The position numbers and the translations under genes were made by a program. Below are positions 1 to 12,100 of a stretch of DNA of 64,000 nucleotides, piece after piece. The DNA is from Karalla daura (taxonomy: Eukaryota; Chordata; Actinopteri; Chaetodontiformes; Leiognathidae): the NCBI GenBank assembly GCA_029224185.1, contig CM055193.1, positions 13,019,169 to 13,083,168 of the forward strand, in the 5' to 3' direction. Under the pieces are notes generated by a model. The model searched no databases and was not told the DNA's origin. It worked only from the letters and a program-made list of their open reading frames with translations. Each line of letters opens with the position of its first letter. The stretch's first letter is position 1.

Positions 1-215
1 CCAATAGAAACCTCTGCTCTGCTCGCACCATACAGTGGCACTGATGAACCTGTGACCTGTTCATTTTTCTCTGTCCTTCGTCCTCTCCGATCCATTCTCC
101 CATTCACCTTCATTAACCATCTCTTCTTCTTCTGCTCCTGACAGAGATGCTCTAAAGAGATGCTTTAAACTAAGGCTGTGGAGGAGAAAGGAAACGTGCT
201 GAGGACTGAGGCCAC
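1..215 (-). other. 3' UTR block of plp2 copy A, repeated behind every copy
   Basis: This stretch follows the copy A stop codon on the minus strand. The same text recurs downstream of copy B (about 3800-4057) and copy C (about 8880-9150), for example AATAGAAACCTCTGCTCTGC near each left end. A trinucleotide tract inside it (CTT and CTG units on the plus strand) differs in length in the three copies. It marks the 3' part of the duplicated unit. The gene's 3' end may lie beyond the left edge of the window. Confidence 0.7.
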
Positions 216-1901
216 TCATGACATGTTCTTAGAGTATCGTAAAGGTAAATATGTGTTATAACCACCCTCACCAGGTTCTGAGTTCTGTCTGTAGCTCTTT
301 ATTATCAAGTAGGTGGAGTAGGTGTCGTAGGCAAAGACCAGACCGGCGATCAAACCAAATACCTGAGAAAGAGAAAATCTGGATTAGAATCAGACTAATT
401 ATCACACTCACCCTATCAATACTGTAGTAAGTCTCTAACATTTTATTTCATATGGCTGAAGGCAAGGCACCGTTTGGTCTGTCCATTGTTTCTTTGTTTT
501 ATTTTAATGTCTCATTGAAGTCGATTAACGGGAAACTATCTTAACTACAAAGGCTGTTACACCAACAGTCCAACTGATTGCTGTGTTTAGATTAAAGACC
601 AAAACAAATGTTCCAACACCTGATACACACCATTTTCAATGTACTTTTCCAGTGTTGGCAACAGGTCACTAAATATTATGACTTGATCTAGAGCAGTAGG
701 TATTAAATTCAAGTTACTATTAATGTTATTCTAAGAAGACCTTTCCTTTCTTTTCTGGTTGTGAGGTGGAAGGAAGATGGTATACGACAGGCTTTTCAGA
801 CACATGTTGATCTTGGTTATGAGTTAGGCACATGAAGACACATCTGAACCACCTGACCCAGAAGGTCTACTGGTTCTTTTTGAAATTGACGATTTCTGTC
901 CCAGACCTATGATGTGTGTTTGAAGAAAAATGGGCAAAAACCTTCTGAGCTGGCACAAAACAACAAGATAAGAGCCCTCTGGTTCAGTTTTCTATACAGT
1001 ACCTTCAACCCCCCTGACTCATTGACTTCATTGTTCATGGTAAACATTTGCAAAAACAAGCAAACTGACCCCAGCTGCGATAAATGAATCATGGTGGGAC
1101 ATTCTAATCAACCAAATCAGAGAGAAGATGAGGTACAGGCCGGCACCACCCGCAGCTCGGAAGAAATCCTGCACAAAAAGGAGGAAGCAGAGCATAAAAA
1201 CGCTGTGCAACTGTACTGTATGTGTGTGTGCGAGATGCGGGTTTGGACTCACAGTCCAGAACCAGTTGATCACTCTGAAGGTTTTGTCAAGCTCCATCAT
1301 GAAGACCCAGAAAAAGATGGCAGAGAAGATCAGCTCAAAGATGCTAAAAGTGAAGTAGCTTCCATGCGCAGACGTAGTGATGCAGATGATGACGACGAGA
1401 CTGATGAACTGGTGGGGGCAATAAACTGAGATTAATCATTTGGGTATACTGGTTCTTTTCACAAAGACATGTATTAAGGTCATTTGGAGACTCTAAATTG
1501 TCTCTAATTGTGAGCGTGAGAGTGAATGGCATGTGTCTTATCTTTGCTTATCTTATCTTTTTGTGAATTTCTTTTAATTGTTTTAAGGTGCGCTCGTTTG
1601 CCTCTTAAAATAAAGATATTAAGGATGCAAACTGAGGTTTTTACAGTTGAAAATGTAAAAAAACAGACAAATAAAACTGTGTATTCCACTTCTCTGGAGC
1701 CGGATATGGAAAAAAGAATAAAACGATCACAATATAGGGAGGGTGTGCTACTGACAGCACGCGAGCCTCATTCGGAGGATCAAAGTTACGCGCTCGTGAT
1801 CTCACCATTTCTGCGAGCAGGATGAGGCCCTTCTTGGTCTGAGCGTATGTTTTCATCTTCCCCAAGCAGTTGTCATCGGAGCTGGGCGAAGTATCATCCA
1901 T
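216..1901 (-). CDS. plp2: plp2-like gene, tandem copy A (proteolipid protein 2, four-pass MARVEL protein)
   Basis: Four coding exons on the minus strand: 1806-1901, 1253-1408, 1070-1168 and 216-362, all with GT-AG introns and phase 0 joints, giving 165 aa. The protein starts MDDTSPSSDD, then KKGLILLAEM leads into the first membrane segment. Exon 2 has ELIFSAIFFWVFMMELDKTF, exon 3 DFFRAAGGAGLYLIFSLIWL and exon 4 VFGLIAGLVFAYDTY; the order and exon breaks match vertebrate PLP2 (152 aa in human), an integral membrane protein of ER/plasma membrane with the four-helix MARVEL fold. Introns are short (397, 84 and 707 nt). Compared with copies B and C it has a phenylalanine instead of VLS at the start of exon 2, and its C-terminus runs on for about eight residues (LRYSKNMS) because the stop used by the others is missing. 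The family assignment is secure; function of this copy is inferred only. Confidence 0.85.
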
Positions 1902-2126
1902 TATGCGCTAACTAAGTTGTTATTCCTATTTTATGTGAAGGGTTTAGAGCCGCAGATGACTTGAATGAAGTCTTGATGCTGTTGCTGAACCTAGAAGTAA
2001 TCTTTCGCCTCCTCCCAAGCACCGAGCAGGGTAATGGACTTCCTCAGTCACGTAGACTAGGAGACACAGTAATAGAGCGCAAATGCTGATTTCAAAATAA
2101 AAGCATCTTTTCGAAAAGAATCCATA
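1902..2126 (-). promoter_or_regulatory. 5' leader/promoter block of plp2 copy A, shared with B
   Basis: Immediately upstream of the copy A start codon. The text GGGTTTAGAGCCGCAGAT and neighbours recur upstream of copy B (5797-5900) and, shorter, copy C (16088-16170). Between A and B the similarity continues to about 2126 and 6003 (shared words ATAAAAGCATCTTTTC and AAGAATCCAT). Conservation just upstream of three start codons suggests 5' UTR and promoter; no TATA box is assigned and the transcription start is unknown. Confidence 0.5.
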
Positions 2127-4057
2127 TTAAATTGTTGAAATCGTTTCTTACTCGTGTAACTCCGACCACTTACATCAAGTACTTTTACTATACACTATCA
2201 AATACGTTTACTGTGTACTTTCGGAGTAATCTAGGATCAAAGCCTGAAAACGAATAAGATTCAGTATTTTTGTCTATATCTGATGGGAAATGAAACACAA
2301 TTCTTCTACTGGTAGCTCATCAAACCAACTCAGTGGGATTCAGTACCTCATAGACTGCCACCATAAGTATCATCAAGCACTTTTACTGTGTAGAAGCAAA
2401 ACGAAAGAAACGACCTGAGCATGAACTAAAATAGATAAAACTGGAGAATGACTAAGAAAATGTGGTTCATTGTTAACGGACAGCCTACAGCTTCTAATGA
2501 GGTGGACCTAAACTCGGACTAGTACAGAAACAGCCAATTAAAAGATTATCAGTGACAACAGACCACTTCTAATGTGTAAGTTTTAGGACTGGAATACTTG
2601 TTCAATACAGATATACATACAGCAGTGAGGGACAGTGGGGTTGCCGTCCTTACCTCACTGCACAAAAACCATGAATTGCACTCAAAATAAATATGGGCAA
2701 TTGGAAAAAAAGGATAATAATACGAAGAAAGTGTCTCTTTGTGCTTAGTGAATCAAGGTGCAGATTTATTTACAGTGTAAAAAAAGCAAATGTTCAAAAA
2801 CACAAAGGCTTGTAAAAAAAACAAAAACAAAAAAGCCAGCGATCATCTGCATCAAAGAATTTCCAGATTTACACTGATATATACAAAAAAGATACAAAAG
2901 AAACACAGCCTCACAGCAGCATCCATAGTAATGGATGGACCGCCATGTTTAGTCTAGTATCCACTTCTCATAATACAACCATGACATGTATGCCAGGGAA
3001 GCCTGTTGCTACCAGGTGGTTCATGGAACGGAGACAGTGGGTACCACAGTGCTTGCTATGATATTGCATTATTAAATGGAATTTGATGGTAAAATGGTGT
3101 GTGGTTGTTCTTTGCCAACGCTAGCGTTAGCCTTTTCCTGCTGGTGCCACTAACATATGCTGTCCCCAAGCTGGAGGGTCTTCAAAAAGGCTGTCGGCTG
3201 CATGTAATGTTACGTGTTATGCAGCTAAGCTATATGATAACACAGTAATGTTGAATCATCCAGATAAAACACCAGACCATTATGTTTTGGTTAAAAATGT
3301 GTCTAAAAACATATCATAAAGCATGAACACTTTGTGTTTTGACAGCCTTCTTAGTACTGCTATGAGAAATTGTGGTTACATACTGTTCAATGTCTATACT
3401 CGTTCTGTGAAATAAGCCTATCATATATAAATTTTTACACTCGTTTGAGGCACCACCCTCTGTTCCAAAGAAATATGATTGTGAAATGATCTCAAAGTCT
3501 GAAGACAAACTGGCAGGAAGTGGCGTTGATTTTGAAATCGCATAAGAGAAATATGCACAGACAACCCGTAACTGTTAAATGAAGGTTTAATAAAGGCAAA
3601 ATACTGAATAGATGATGTAGGTTAATGACTCAATCAGTTAAAATAAACGAATGAACGAAGGAATGAACAACAGGATGGATGAAGACAGTGAATAGACTAA
3701 TACCTTGAAAGTTAGTGGTTTGTTTTGAAGGTAGTGAGAGGGTATGGTGATTCAAAGGACATTTGATATGGGGCACGGATGTACATAGAGCACCACTCAC
3801 TGCCGACCAGTAGAAACCTCTGCTCTGCTTGCACCATACAGTGGCATTGATGAAACTGTGACCTGTTCATTTCTTTCTGTCCTCCGTCCTCTCTAATCCA
3901 CTCTCCCATAACCCCTGCACTATCTCTTCTTCTTCTTCTTCTTCTTCTTATGCTGCTGCTGCTGTGATCCTGACTGAGGTGCTCTTTAAGCTGCAGCTGT
4001 GGAGGAGAAAGGAAACGTGTTGAAGATCGGGGCGACTCATGACAAGTTCTGAGTTCA
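2127..4057. other. Spacer between plp2 copies A and B
   Basis: No coding exon is supported here. About 2447-2590 matches 7830-7982, lying downstream of copies B and C respectively, so it belongs to the duplicated unit (shared word TACAGCTTCTAATGAGGTGG). 3800-4057 is the 3' UTR-like block of copy B. A TTTATT at about 2766 could be a minus-strand poly(A) signal for copy B, but this is not proven. The rest is A/T-rich and without recognisable genes. Confidence 0.5.
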
Positions 4058-5565
4058 TCATGAAGGTAAATATGTGTGATAACTCTCACCAGCTCCTGAG
4101 TCCTGTCTGTTGCTCTTTATTTTCAGGTAGGTGATGTAGGTATCATAGGAAAACAGCACGGCAGCGATCAAACCAAATACCTGAGAAAGAGAAAATCTGA
4201 ATCAGAATCACACTTATTATCACATCCACCTTATAAACACTGGAATAAGTCTGTCTATCAAAGGAAAAGGTGGGACAGCAAACCTCAACCAAATTGTAAA
4301 AGTAACTCTGCATTTTCTTCTCTGATGCACTCGATCTGATACGTTCAAAGAGGTGAAACACCATCACAGGCTTTATATTTATACCTGGCTCTTTGTTTAA
4401 TCAATGGTTGATTCAATGAATCAATCAGTTAAATCGATGTTTAGAAACTGAGATCTTTCGACTTATTTTTCAACTTTTATCCCAATATTTAAGTATTAAA
4501 TATTAAATATATAAAAAAATTAAGATTGTATTTAAAAAATATATATATTTTTGTATATACATTTGTGTTTTGTACCATATTTGAGTTGTCAGGTATTAAT
4601 GGTTGATGGTAATTTGTTGAAAAACAAATGTCCCCTTCACACATTGTTTATGGTAAACGGTGACCAAAACAAGCAAACTGACCGCGGCTGTGATAATCGA
4701 TCTGTGGTGGGACACTGAAAACAACAAAATCAGAGAGAAGACGAGGTACATGATGGCGCCAACCGCAGCTCTGAAGAAATCCTGCACAAAAAGAAGGAGG
4801 CAGAACATAAAAAAACGCTTTGTGACTGTACTGTATGTGTGTGTGTGTACACAAGATGCGTGTTTGGACTCACGGCCCCGAGCAGGTAGACCGTTCTGAA
4901 GGTTTTGTCCAGCTCCGTCGTGTAGACCCAGAAGAAGATGGCGGCGAAGATCAGCTCACAAATTCCAAGAGTGGTGTGGCCTCCAGCATCAGACGCAGCA
5001 AAGCAGATGATGATGATGAGACTGAGCACCTGAGGGGGGGGACAAAACAAACTGAGATTCATTATTTTGGTATTTTGTTTCTTCCCACAACAACATGTAT
5101 TTAGGTCGACTCAGAATTGACCCAATTATGAGTGTGAGAGTGTGTCTTATCTTACTTTTGTGAATTTCTTTTATTTGTAAATTTGTTTTACAGTGCGCAT
5201 GTTTCTGACCTCTGATCTTAGGATGAAACTCTTTGAGTTCGAGTGATGGAAACCAAAACCTGGGAAGTTCTGACAGTGGTAGTGCAACATTTTCTCTGCT
5301 TTGTCAGCAACTGTGAGATGTGAAGTATTACTCCACATGTGCCTCTTAAAGTAAAGACAGTAAGGTTGCAAATTAAGGTTATTATGTGCAAAAGCTACAC
5401 TTTAAAAATATAAAAAAATTGAGAAAAAAATTGTATATTCCACTTCACTAGAGTTAGTTATATGCAAAAAATAATAATACACAGTGGAAACATTTTGCTT
5501 TGCACATTTCCCAGATGTTATCATACTTGGAGGCACTAGTTATCTGCCCACTAGGGAGAGTGTCC

Positions 5566-5655
<90 letters not shown>

Positions 5656-5796
5656 GTGGCGATCAATAAGAGGCTCAAAGTTAGGCGCTCGTGAACTCAC
5701 CATTTCTGCCACCAGGATGAGGCCTTTCGGCGTCTGCGCGTATCTTTTCATCTTCTCGAAGGTGCTGTCATCGGAGATGAGCGCCTTGTCCTCCAT
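4058..5796 (-). CDS. plp2: plp2-like gene, tandem copy B
   Basis: Four minus-strand exons: 5701-5796, 4874-5029, 4683-4781 and 4058-4180, all GT-AG and phase 0, giving 157 aa. The protein begins MEDKALISDD, has KGLILVAEM before the first helix, CELIFAAIFFWVYTTELDKT in exon 2, DFFRAAVGAIMYLVFSLILL in exon 3 and VFGLIAAVLFSYDTYITYLK in exon 4, ending SYHTYLPS. Exon sizes 96/156/99 nt are identical to copies A and C, so this is an intact tandem paralogue, not a processed copy. It is the most divergent at the ends of exons 2 and 3 (YLLGA instead of NW.WT; ITAA instead of IAAG). Intron 1 carries a (CA)n tract next to exon 1. No disabling change is seen. Likely a MARVEL-type membrane protein; the cellular role is inferred from the family. 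Confidence 0.85.
5570..5652. repeat. (CA)n microsatellite in intron 1 of plp2 copy B
   Basis: About 41 uninterrupted CA units, ending some 48 bp from the copy B exon 1 donor. Apparent proteins of TH or CV repeats on both strands here are translations of the repeat. Confidence 0.95.
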
Positions 5797-6961
5797 TATG
5801 TGCTAACTAAGTTGTTAATTCCTATTATATGTTAAGGGTTTAGAGCCGCAGATAACTTCAATGAAGTCTCGGTACTGTTGCTCAAACCAGAAGTAATCTT
5901 GTATCTCCTCCTCCGCCCTGTTATATATATAGACTAGGAGATACAGTAATAAGAGCGCAAATACTGATTTCAAAATAAAAGCATCTTTTCAAAAAGAATC
6001 CATGTGCGATTCACAGTGTGATTCAGTGCCTCATGGGCTACTGCCATCTACTATCAAGTACCTTCACAGTGTACTTTCAGAGTAGTCTAGGATCAAATCG
6101 AATAAGATTCAGTATATTTGTGTAAAAGTACGATAAAGTGCTTTTACTGTGTACTTTCTGAGTAATCCAGACACCGTGACATCGAATAACACTTAACAAA
6201 TAAAGTTGAAGTTGAAGATTCAGTTTCGAACATTCATCTTAAAGACTTGCTCTTTGTATGAAGCATCTATAAGCCTACAACATCCTGACAGTGGATTTGT
6301 AAAACTGTGGATTTGTGCTCCGCTCAAGTTGTGTAATTATACCAGGCCTGGCACGAATTGACCCAGCCTGTGACTTCAATGGACGTAGAATAGCAACTCA
6401 AAAAACAAGTGTTTTTGGTTTAATTAAAAAAAAAAAATCATCTCCAGTAGGGATGTAACTATAGCGGTAAAATCGACATATCGCGATAATAAAAGTACTA
6501 CGGTATTACCATGGAGCGTCACACCCTGGATGGGGCGTTCAGGTATTATGGGAAATACGAGGGTCATGGAGGTACCATCGGAAATTTGATAGTCTGTGAT
6601 TATACAGAGGCTAAGCAGTACGGTAATTACCACCCTATGAGCTAGCCTACATTCCTGCAGGTGGCCTGTATTGGAAGCTTCTGTTTAAGCAGTTATTTAT
6701 TTATTAAATAGAGTTTTCCCCCCACGCCTTTTTTCTTTAATACTTGAATGGAGTAAGTGTTGAGCTATGGAGCTTTCTATATTACATCCCTGTTACATCC
6801 TAAAGTGTCCATTGTTGTGGGAGGGGGGAGGAGTACCTCAGAGGGGAAACTTCTGCACACTTATGTACACTTTCTGCTCAGAAACTAAAGCCATGACCTG
6901 TTGCTGTCAACTGTGGTGGAAATGTGCACACATGCTACCAGTTTGCAGGAGTAGTTGTGAC

Positions 6962-7012
<51 letters not shown>

Positions 7013-7829
7013 GACTGTAGTAAACACCACTGCATCCCCGCTTAAACACATTTGCAATGTTAATTCTTCCTCATAATTCACCCAAACTGGCTGCTAAATC
7101 TTAACTGCGCAATGCATTTACCGTGCTGCCATCTAGTGGTTAGGTGATAGAAGACACGTTAAGAGTTTCAAAGTCAAACATATTTAATCAAATGAAATTT
7201 ACAATAAGTAGCTCAACATTACAGCCACAGAGTGTGAAATATATGCAACAAAAACACATTTTGTTTGTAATAATGATGGCTTTTTATTCCCCAAAACAAG
7301 GCAGCTCTGAATTTTGAAATGACAAACCAAATACTCCTGTAAAGTAGAGCTGCAACCACTACCTGGTTAATTAACTAACAACTGACTGATAAAATAATAA
7401 ACAACGATTTTACTAATCATTTAGTCTATTCAAACACTTACAAAGTATTTCCGAGAATGTTTTCCGCTAATCCTCTGATATTTTCTGGTCTCTCTCGTCC
7501 TCTTTTAACTGGTAGAACAATCGACGACAAACATCATTGTTGCATCTCTATTATAAAGCACGTTAGAAAAAAAAGAAGTAACAAGGCAATGTTTTTCTTG
7601 AACAAATGGCAGAGAAAAATACTTTGCACCATAAAATTCAAACTGCATCGTCGAGTGCTTAAAAAAAAAAACAATTGTTCCAAAACGTAAAAAAAAAGAA
7701 CTTTACGACCAATCTGTATAAAACAGCAAGAGAAAAACAGTCTGTGCTTTAAAAACGAGTTATAAATGTAAAAAGGAAAAATAAAAACAACAAAACAACC
7801 TGAGCAAGAATCAAAATAGATAAAACTGA
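5797..7829. other. Copy B upstream block and spacer before copy C
   Basis: 5797-6003 repeats the 5' leader/promoter block of copy A. After that I see no coding exon. The interval holds a (CTAT)n microsatellite at 6961-7012 and A/T-rich unique-looking sequence. The duplicated unit of copy C starts again near 7830. Confidence 0.5.
6961..7012. repeat. (CTAT)n microsatellite
   Basis: Twelve or thirteen consecutive CTAT units; no flanking gene. Confidence 0.95.
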
Positions 7830-8110
7830 AGAATGACAAAGAAAATGTGGTTTGTGGTTAATGGACAGTCTACAGCTTCTAATGAGGTGGACCTAAACTC
7901 TGACTAGTACAGAAACAGCCAAACTAAATGCTAGTCAGTGACAACAGACCACTTCTAATGTGTAAGTTTTAGGACTGGAAGACGAATAAGATGACAGAGA
8001 TAATTAAACGTGATTGAGACTTTTAAGGCACACAGAGCCATGATTAAACAACAGAAAAGAGAAATGTTTGGCAAACTGTGAATCCAGGGAACACCTTCAA
8101 GGAGATCACA

Positions 8111-8623
8111 GCTGTGTCTGAAATCACCCACTCATTCCCTACTGACAACTTTCTAGTAGATTCTACATAGAGGACTATATAGTGAGCTCAATGGCAAAAT
8201 AATATGAAGAACAAAGTTTTGGACACAACTTTTTACTGGGCCTATTTTACCCATATTATTAAAAATCAAAGTACTTTGTGTCTCCTGTAAAGTTAAATGC
8301 ACTTTTACAGTAAGTGCTGCCAGTCCACTAGATGGCGCCATACTTTTTCAAGCCATGCAGGGACCATGTTCTTGAGCTCCCCTTTTCTGTTTATTTCAGG
8401 CTTGGTAAGGTTGATGTGCAGCTTATGTTAAAAAAAAAATGATAGTTTCAGTGTGTTTGGACCTCGCGTCTCCTATAATCTTCACTTCATTAGACCATTT
8501 CTGTACACTACTTGTCATGATGAACCTGATTCCACTAAAGGTTATAATTCTTCTCATTATACATTAGACCGGCACTCACTATATAGTCCAACATTTAGTG
8601 ACAAGTGGGTGATTCAGAACAGC
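8111..8623. mobile_element. MITE-like non-autonomous DNA transposon
   Basis: Inverted termini are visible: the left end reads GCTGTGTCTGAAATCACCCA and the reverse complement of the right end reads GCTGTTCTGAATCACCCACT, matching with two single-base gaps. Inside, ACTATATAGTGAG occurs near both ends in opposite orientation (about 8174 and 8575). The element is about 510 bp and has no open frame for a transposase. I cannot see a clear target-site duplication, so the superfamily is left open. Confidence 0.6.
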
Positions 8624-8879
8624 CCATGATTACGATGTTAAATTAAAAAGACATAATCCTAAAACTCCAAATGGCACAGTTCTGACTTTGTTACAGCAGT
8701 CCTTCAACAGTACATGTGTGTAGTAGACCATCGGCTCCGATGACACCAGCTGCTGTCTATTTGCTTACAGTTATCCCTTTTATAAAGACGGGCGCGTGGA
8801 GGTTGGAGTGAAGGGTTGGAAGTCCTCCTGTAGTGGACCAGACTGGTTGGGCACGGACGTACATAGAGCACCACTCACT

Positions 8880-9150
8880 GCCGACCAATAGAAACCTCTG
8901 CTCTGCTCGCACCATACAGTGGCATTGATGAAACCGTGACCTGTTCATTTTTTTTCTGTCCCTCGTCCTCTCCGATCCACTCTCCCATTAACCTCTGCAC
9001 CATCTCTCCTTCTTCTTCATCATCATCTTCTTCCTCTTCTTCTGCTGCTGCTGCTGCTATGATCCTGACAGGTGCATCAGTTCCTCGCTCTCTTTAAACT
9101 GCAGCTGTGGAGGAGAAAGGAGACACGACTCATGACATGTTCTGAGTGCA
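8880..9150 (-). other. 3' UTR block of plp2 copy C
   Basis: Sequence after the copy C stop codon, alignable by eye with 1-215 and 3800-4057. It includes the variable CTT/CAT/CTG trinucleotide tract at about 9005-9058. Confidence 0.6.
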
Positions 9151-12100
9151 TCATGAAGGTGAATAAGCGTGATAGCCACCCTCACCAGCTCCTGAGTCCT
9201 GTCTGTTGCTCTTTATTTTCAGGAAGATGGTGTAGGTGTCGTAGGCAAACACCACACCGGCGATCAAACCGAATACCTGAGAAGGAGAAACTCTGGATCA
9301 GGATCTCGCTGATTGTCACACCCACGCTGGAAATACTGGAATAAGTCTCTTAAATGGCTGAAGGCGAGGGCAGACTGTCACACTGCACTCGCTTTTGTTC
9401 CTTTTACACCTGTGGAGGACGTTTTAACGCGGCATTGTTGTCACAACCTCCACTTGGAAAACAAACCACCGCACTCGTCGACACATTGACACACAATCCG
9501 AGACAGATTTGAGACTTCCTGTCCCGAACACACATAGTGAGTGTGTGAAAAGGAAAGGGTGTGTCAGCACACACCACCCAAATACCCAGAGGAACCTCAA
9601 TCGAAATGTATAAGTAACTCTTTGCGTCCTAAAAGGTGAAACACCATCACAGGCTTTGCTGTATTGACGAGTACAATCCCGCCCCTCTCCCACCTGCTGC
9701 ACTGCTCTGTCATTATGGCACCTCGTGGTCTGTCACATGTTTCTCTCTTTCCTTTTGTCTCATTGAAGTGGATTAAGTGGCGGGCGCTAACATAACTACA
9801 ATGACTCCTGCCTCAACAGTGAAACTCATTTCTATGTGCTGCTGAACCAAGTTACTAGAGAGATGTGTTAGCGAGATAGTTAGTGTGTTTATGTTTGGTA
9901 CTTGGCAACCCAATTACACCGAGACGTCCCGCTCTTTATTTAATGGTGCCATGACTACGTGCATCCTGTTATGGCTCTGACATAACACTCAGAAAATTCT
10001 TAGTTTTTTTAAGCTGAAGTCTGCCCCCTCCCCCCTCCCACATTAAAAACAAAATTAAATTTGTTAAATTAATTTTTGTTTGGTATCATATTGGATACGT
10101 CAGGTATTAACTGCAATGTGTTGTTTATGTTTAAGACTAAAACTAATGTCCCCACATCTGATACACACCATTTTCATCATATTTGTTCCAACAGTGGCAA
10201 TAGGCCACTAAATATTTGGTAATTTTGACCTTATGATCTAGAGCAGTAGGCATTCATTTTGAGTTTCTATTAATGTTATTCTAAGCAGAACTTTCCTTTC
10301 TTTTCTGGTTGTGAAAGATGGTCTACATCAATCTCTTCAGACACCTGTTGATCTTAGTGACGAGGTGCACATGAAGACACATCTGAACCACCTGACCCAG
10401 GAGGGTCCACTGGTTCTTTCCAATCTTGAGGATTTCTGTCTCAGCGTTTCTGAAGAAAAATGGGCAAAAACCTCCCGAGCTGGCACAAAATAAACAGGAA
10501 GCGTGAGGCATAGTTGGAGATAACAGCCATTTGCTTGAGCACGATAACCATAAAATCCCCTCTGGCTCAGGTTTCCATACAGTGCACCTCTGACTCATCG
10601 TTGTTTATGGTAAACGGTTGCCAAAACAAGCAGATGAGATTGCGAGTGTGTGTGTGTGTGCGCGTGTTCACTGCTTGTTGAGTAAACTGACCCCGGCTGC
10701 GATACTCGAGCCGTCGCTGGACCCTCTGATCAACCCGATCAGAGAGAAGATGAGGTACAGGCCGGCACCGATCGCAGCCCGGAAGAAATCCTGCACAAAA
10801 AGGAGGAAGCAGAACATAAAAAAAAAACGCTCTGCAACTGTAGTGTGACTCAGCATGTGCATGTGTGTGTACAAGGCGCGTGTTTAGACTCACAGTCCAG
10901 AGCCAGTTGACCACTAAGAAGGTTTTGTCCACCTCCATCGTGAAGACCCAGAAGAAGATGGCGGAGAAGATCAGCTCACAGACGCCGATAGTGGAGTAGC
11001 CTCCGTACACAGACGCAGCGAAGCAGATGATGACGATGAGACTGAGGACCTGAGGGGGGAGAAAAATCCAAAACAAACTCAGAGTCATTATTTTGGTATT
11101 TTGTTTCTTCCCACAACAACATGTATTTAGGTCGTTTGGAGACTCTGAATGGCCCCTAATTGTGAGTGTGAGAGTGAATGGTGTGTGTGTGTGTGTGTGT
11201 GTGTCCAGAGATGGGCTAGCCAGTGTGTCTTGTCCAGTGTGTATGCTCTGCCCTCAGCCGACACCAGTCAGACAGCAGCTCGCTCTGACAAAGAGGTCAC
11301 TGTCTCATCTCCAGTCGGGTCAAGGTTCAAAATCCATGGAATAAACATAAAGGAAAAAAAACTGCGTTCTCTACACAAAAATAGAGTTGTGTCGAGCCAG
11401 TCCATCTCGCTCTGCCCCCCTCTTAGATTTTTCCATATGAGGATAAAAAAAAAAAAGAGGCCTGAAGGCATTCTTCTCAATCCATTCCACTGAGATGTTG
11501 CCAGCGTGGAGAAGTCATAAACTCGGACAGCCTACGGCCCAACGCAGCATCGGCCTTTATTTTCAATACCGCTATTGTTGCTGCCGTCCAACCGTGTGGG
11601 CACTAAACATACGACTGCTGTGAAGTAGCCGAAACTGCAGAGAAGTTATGAGGTCTTAAAACCATCAGATTCACTTGGAGACTCTGGAAGGACAGTTTAG
11701 ATTAGATAAGATAACAGGAGATGGTAGACTGAGAATAAGACAACTTTATACTGTATTGTGTAAAACATGAATACAAAAGTAGAAAATAATATTTACACAG
11801 CTAAATAAGAACAGGGCTGTGAAGATGATCAAGTACATGAAGTAGAATGATTGAACTTGTTTGCAGAGACAAATGGATTGATTACTACTTTGTGTTTTTT
11901 GAGCCTTTATGTCATAGAAGATAATGAAAGAGAGCAGACATGACATGCAGCAAATGATACACGAGTCAGGGTCTGAACTTCAGGTGCTACAGGACGGATC
12001 CTGTTGCTAAACAGAGCTAAACTGCTCCTCATCCCATCTCATTTCAACATTTCGACTGCAGCTCAGGAGGTGGCCATCGATGCACTGGAAGCTCAGTGGT

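Noticed and set aside
5454..5796. Open frames of TH or CV repeats
   Set aside because: They are translations of the (CA)n tract; only the exon 1 part of plp2 copy B on the minus strand is real.
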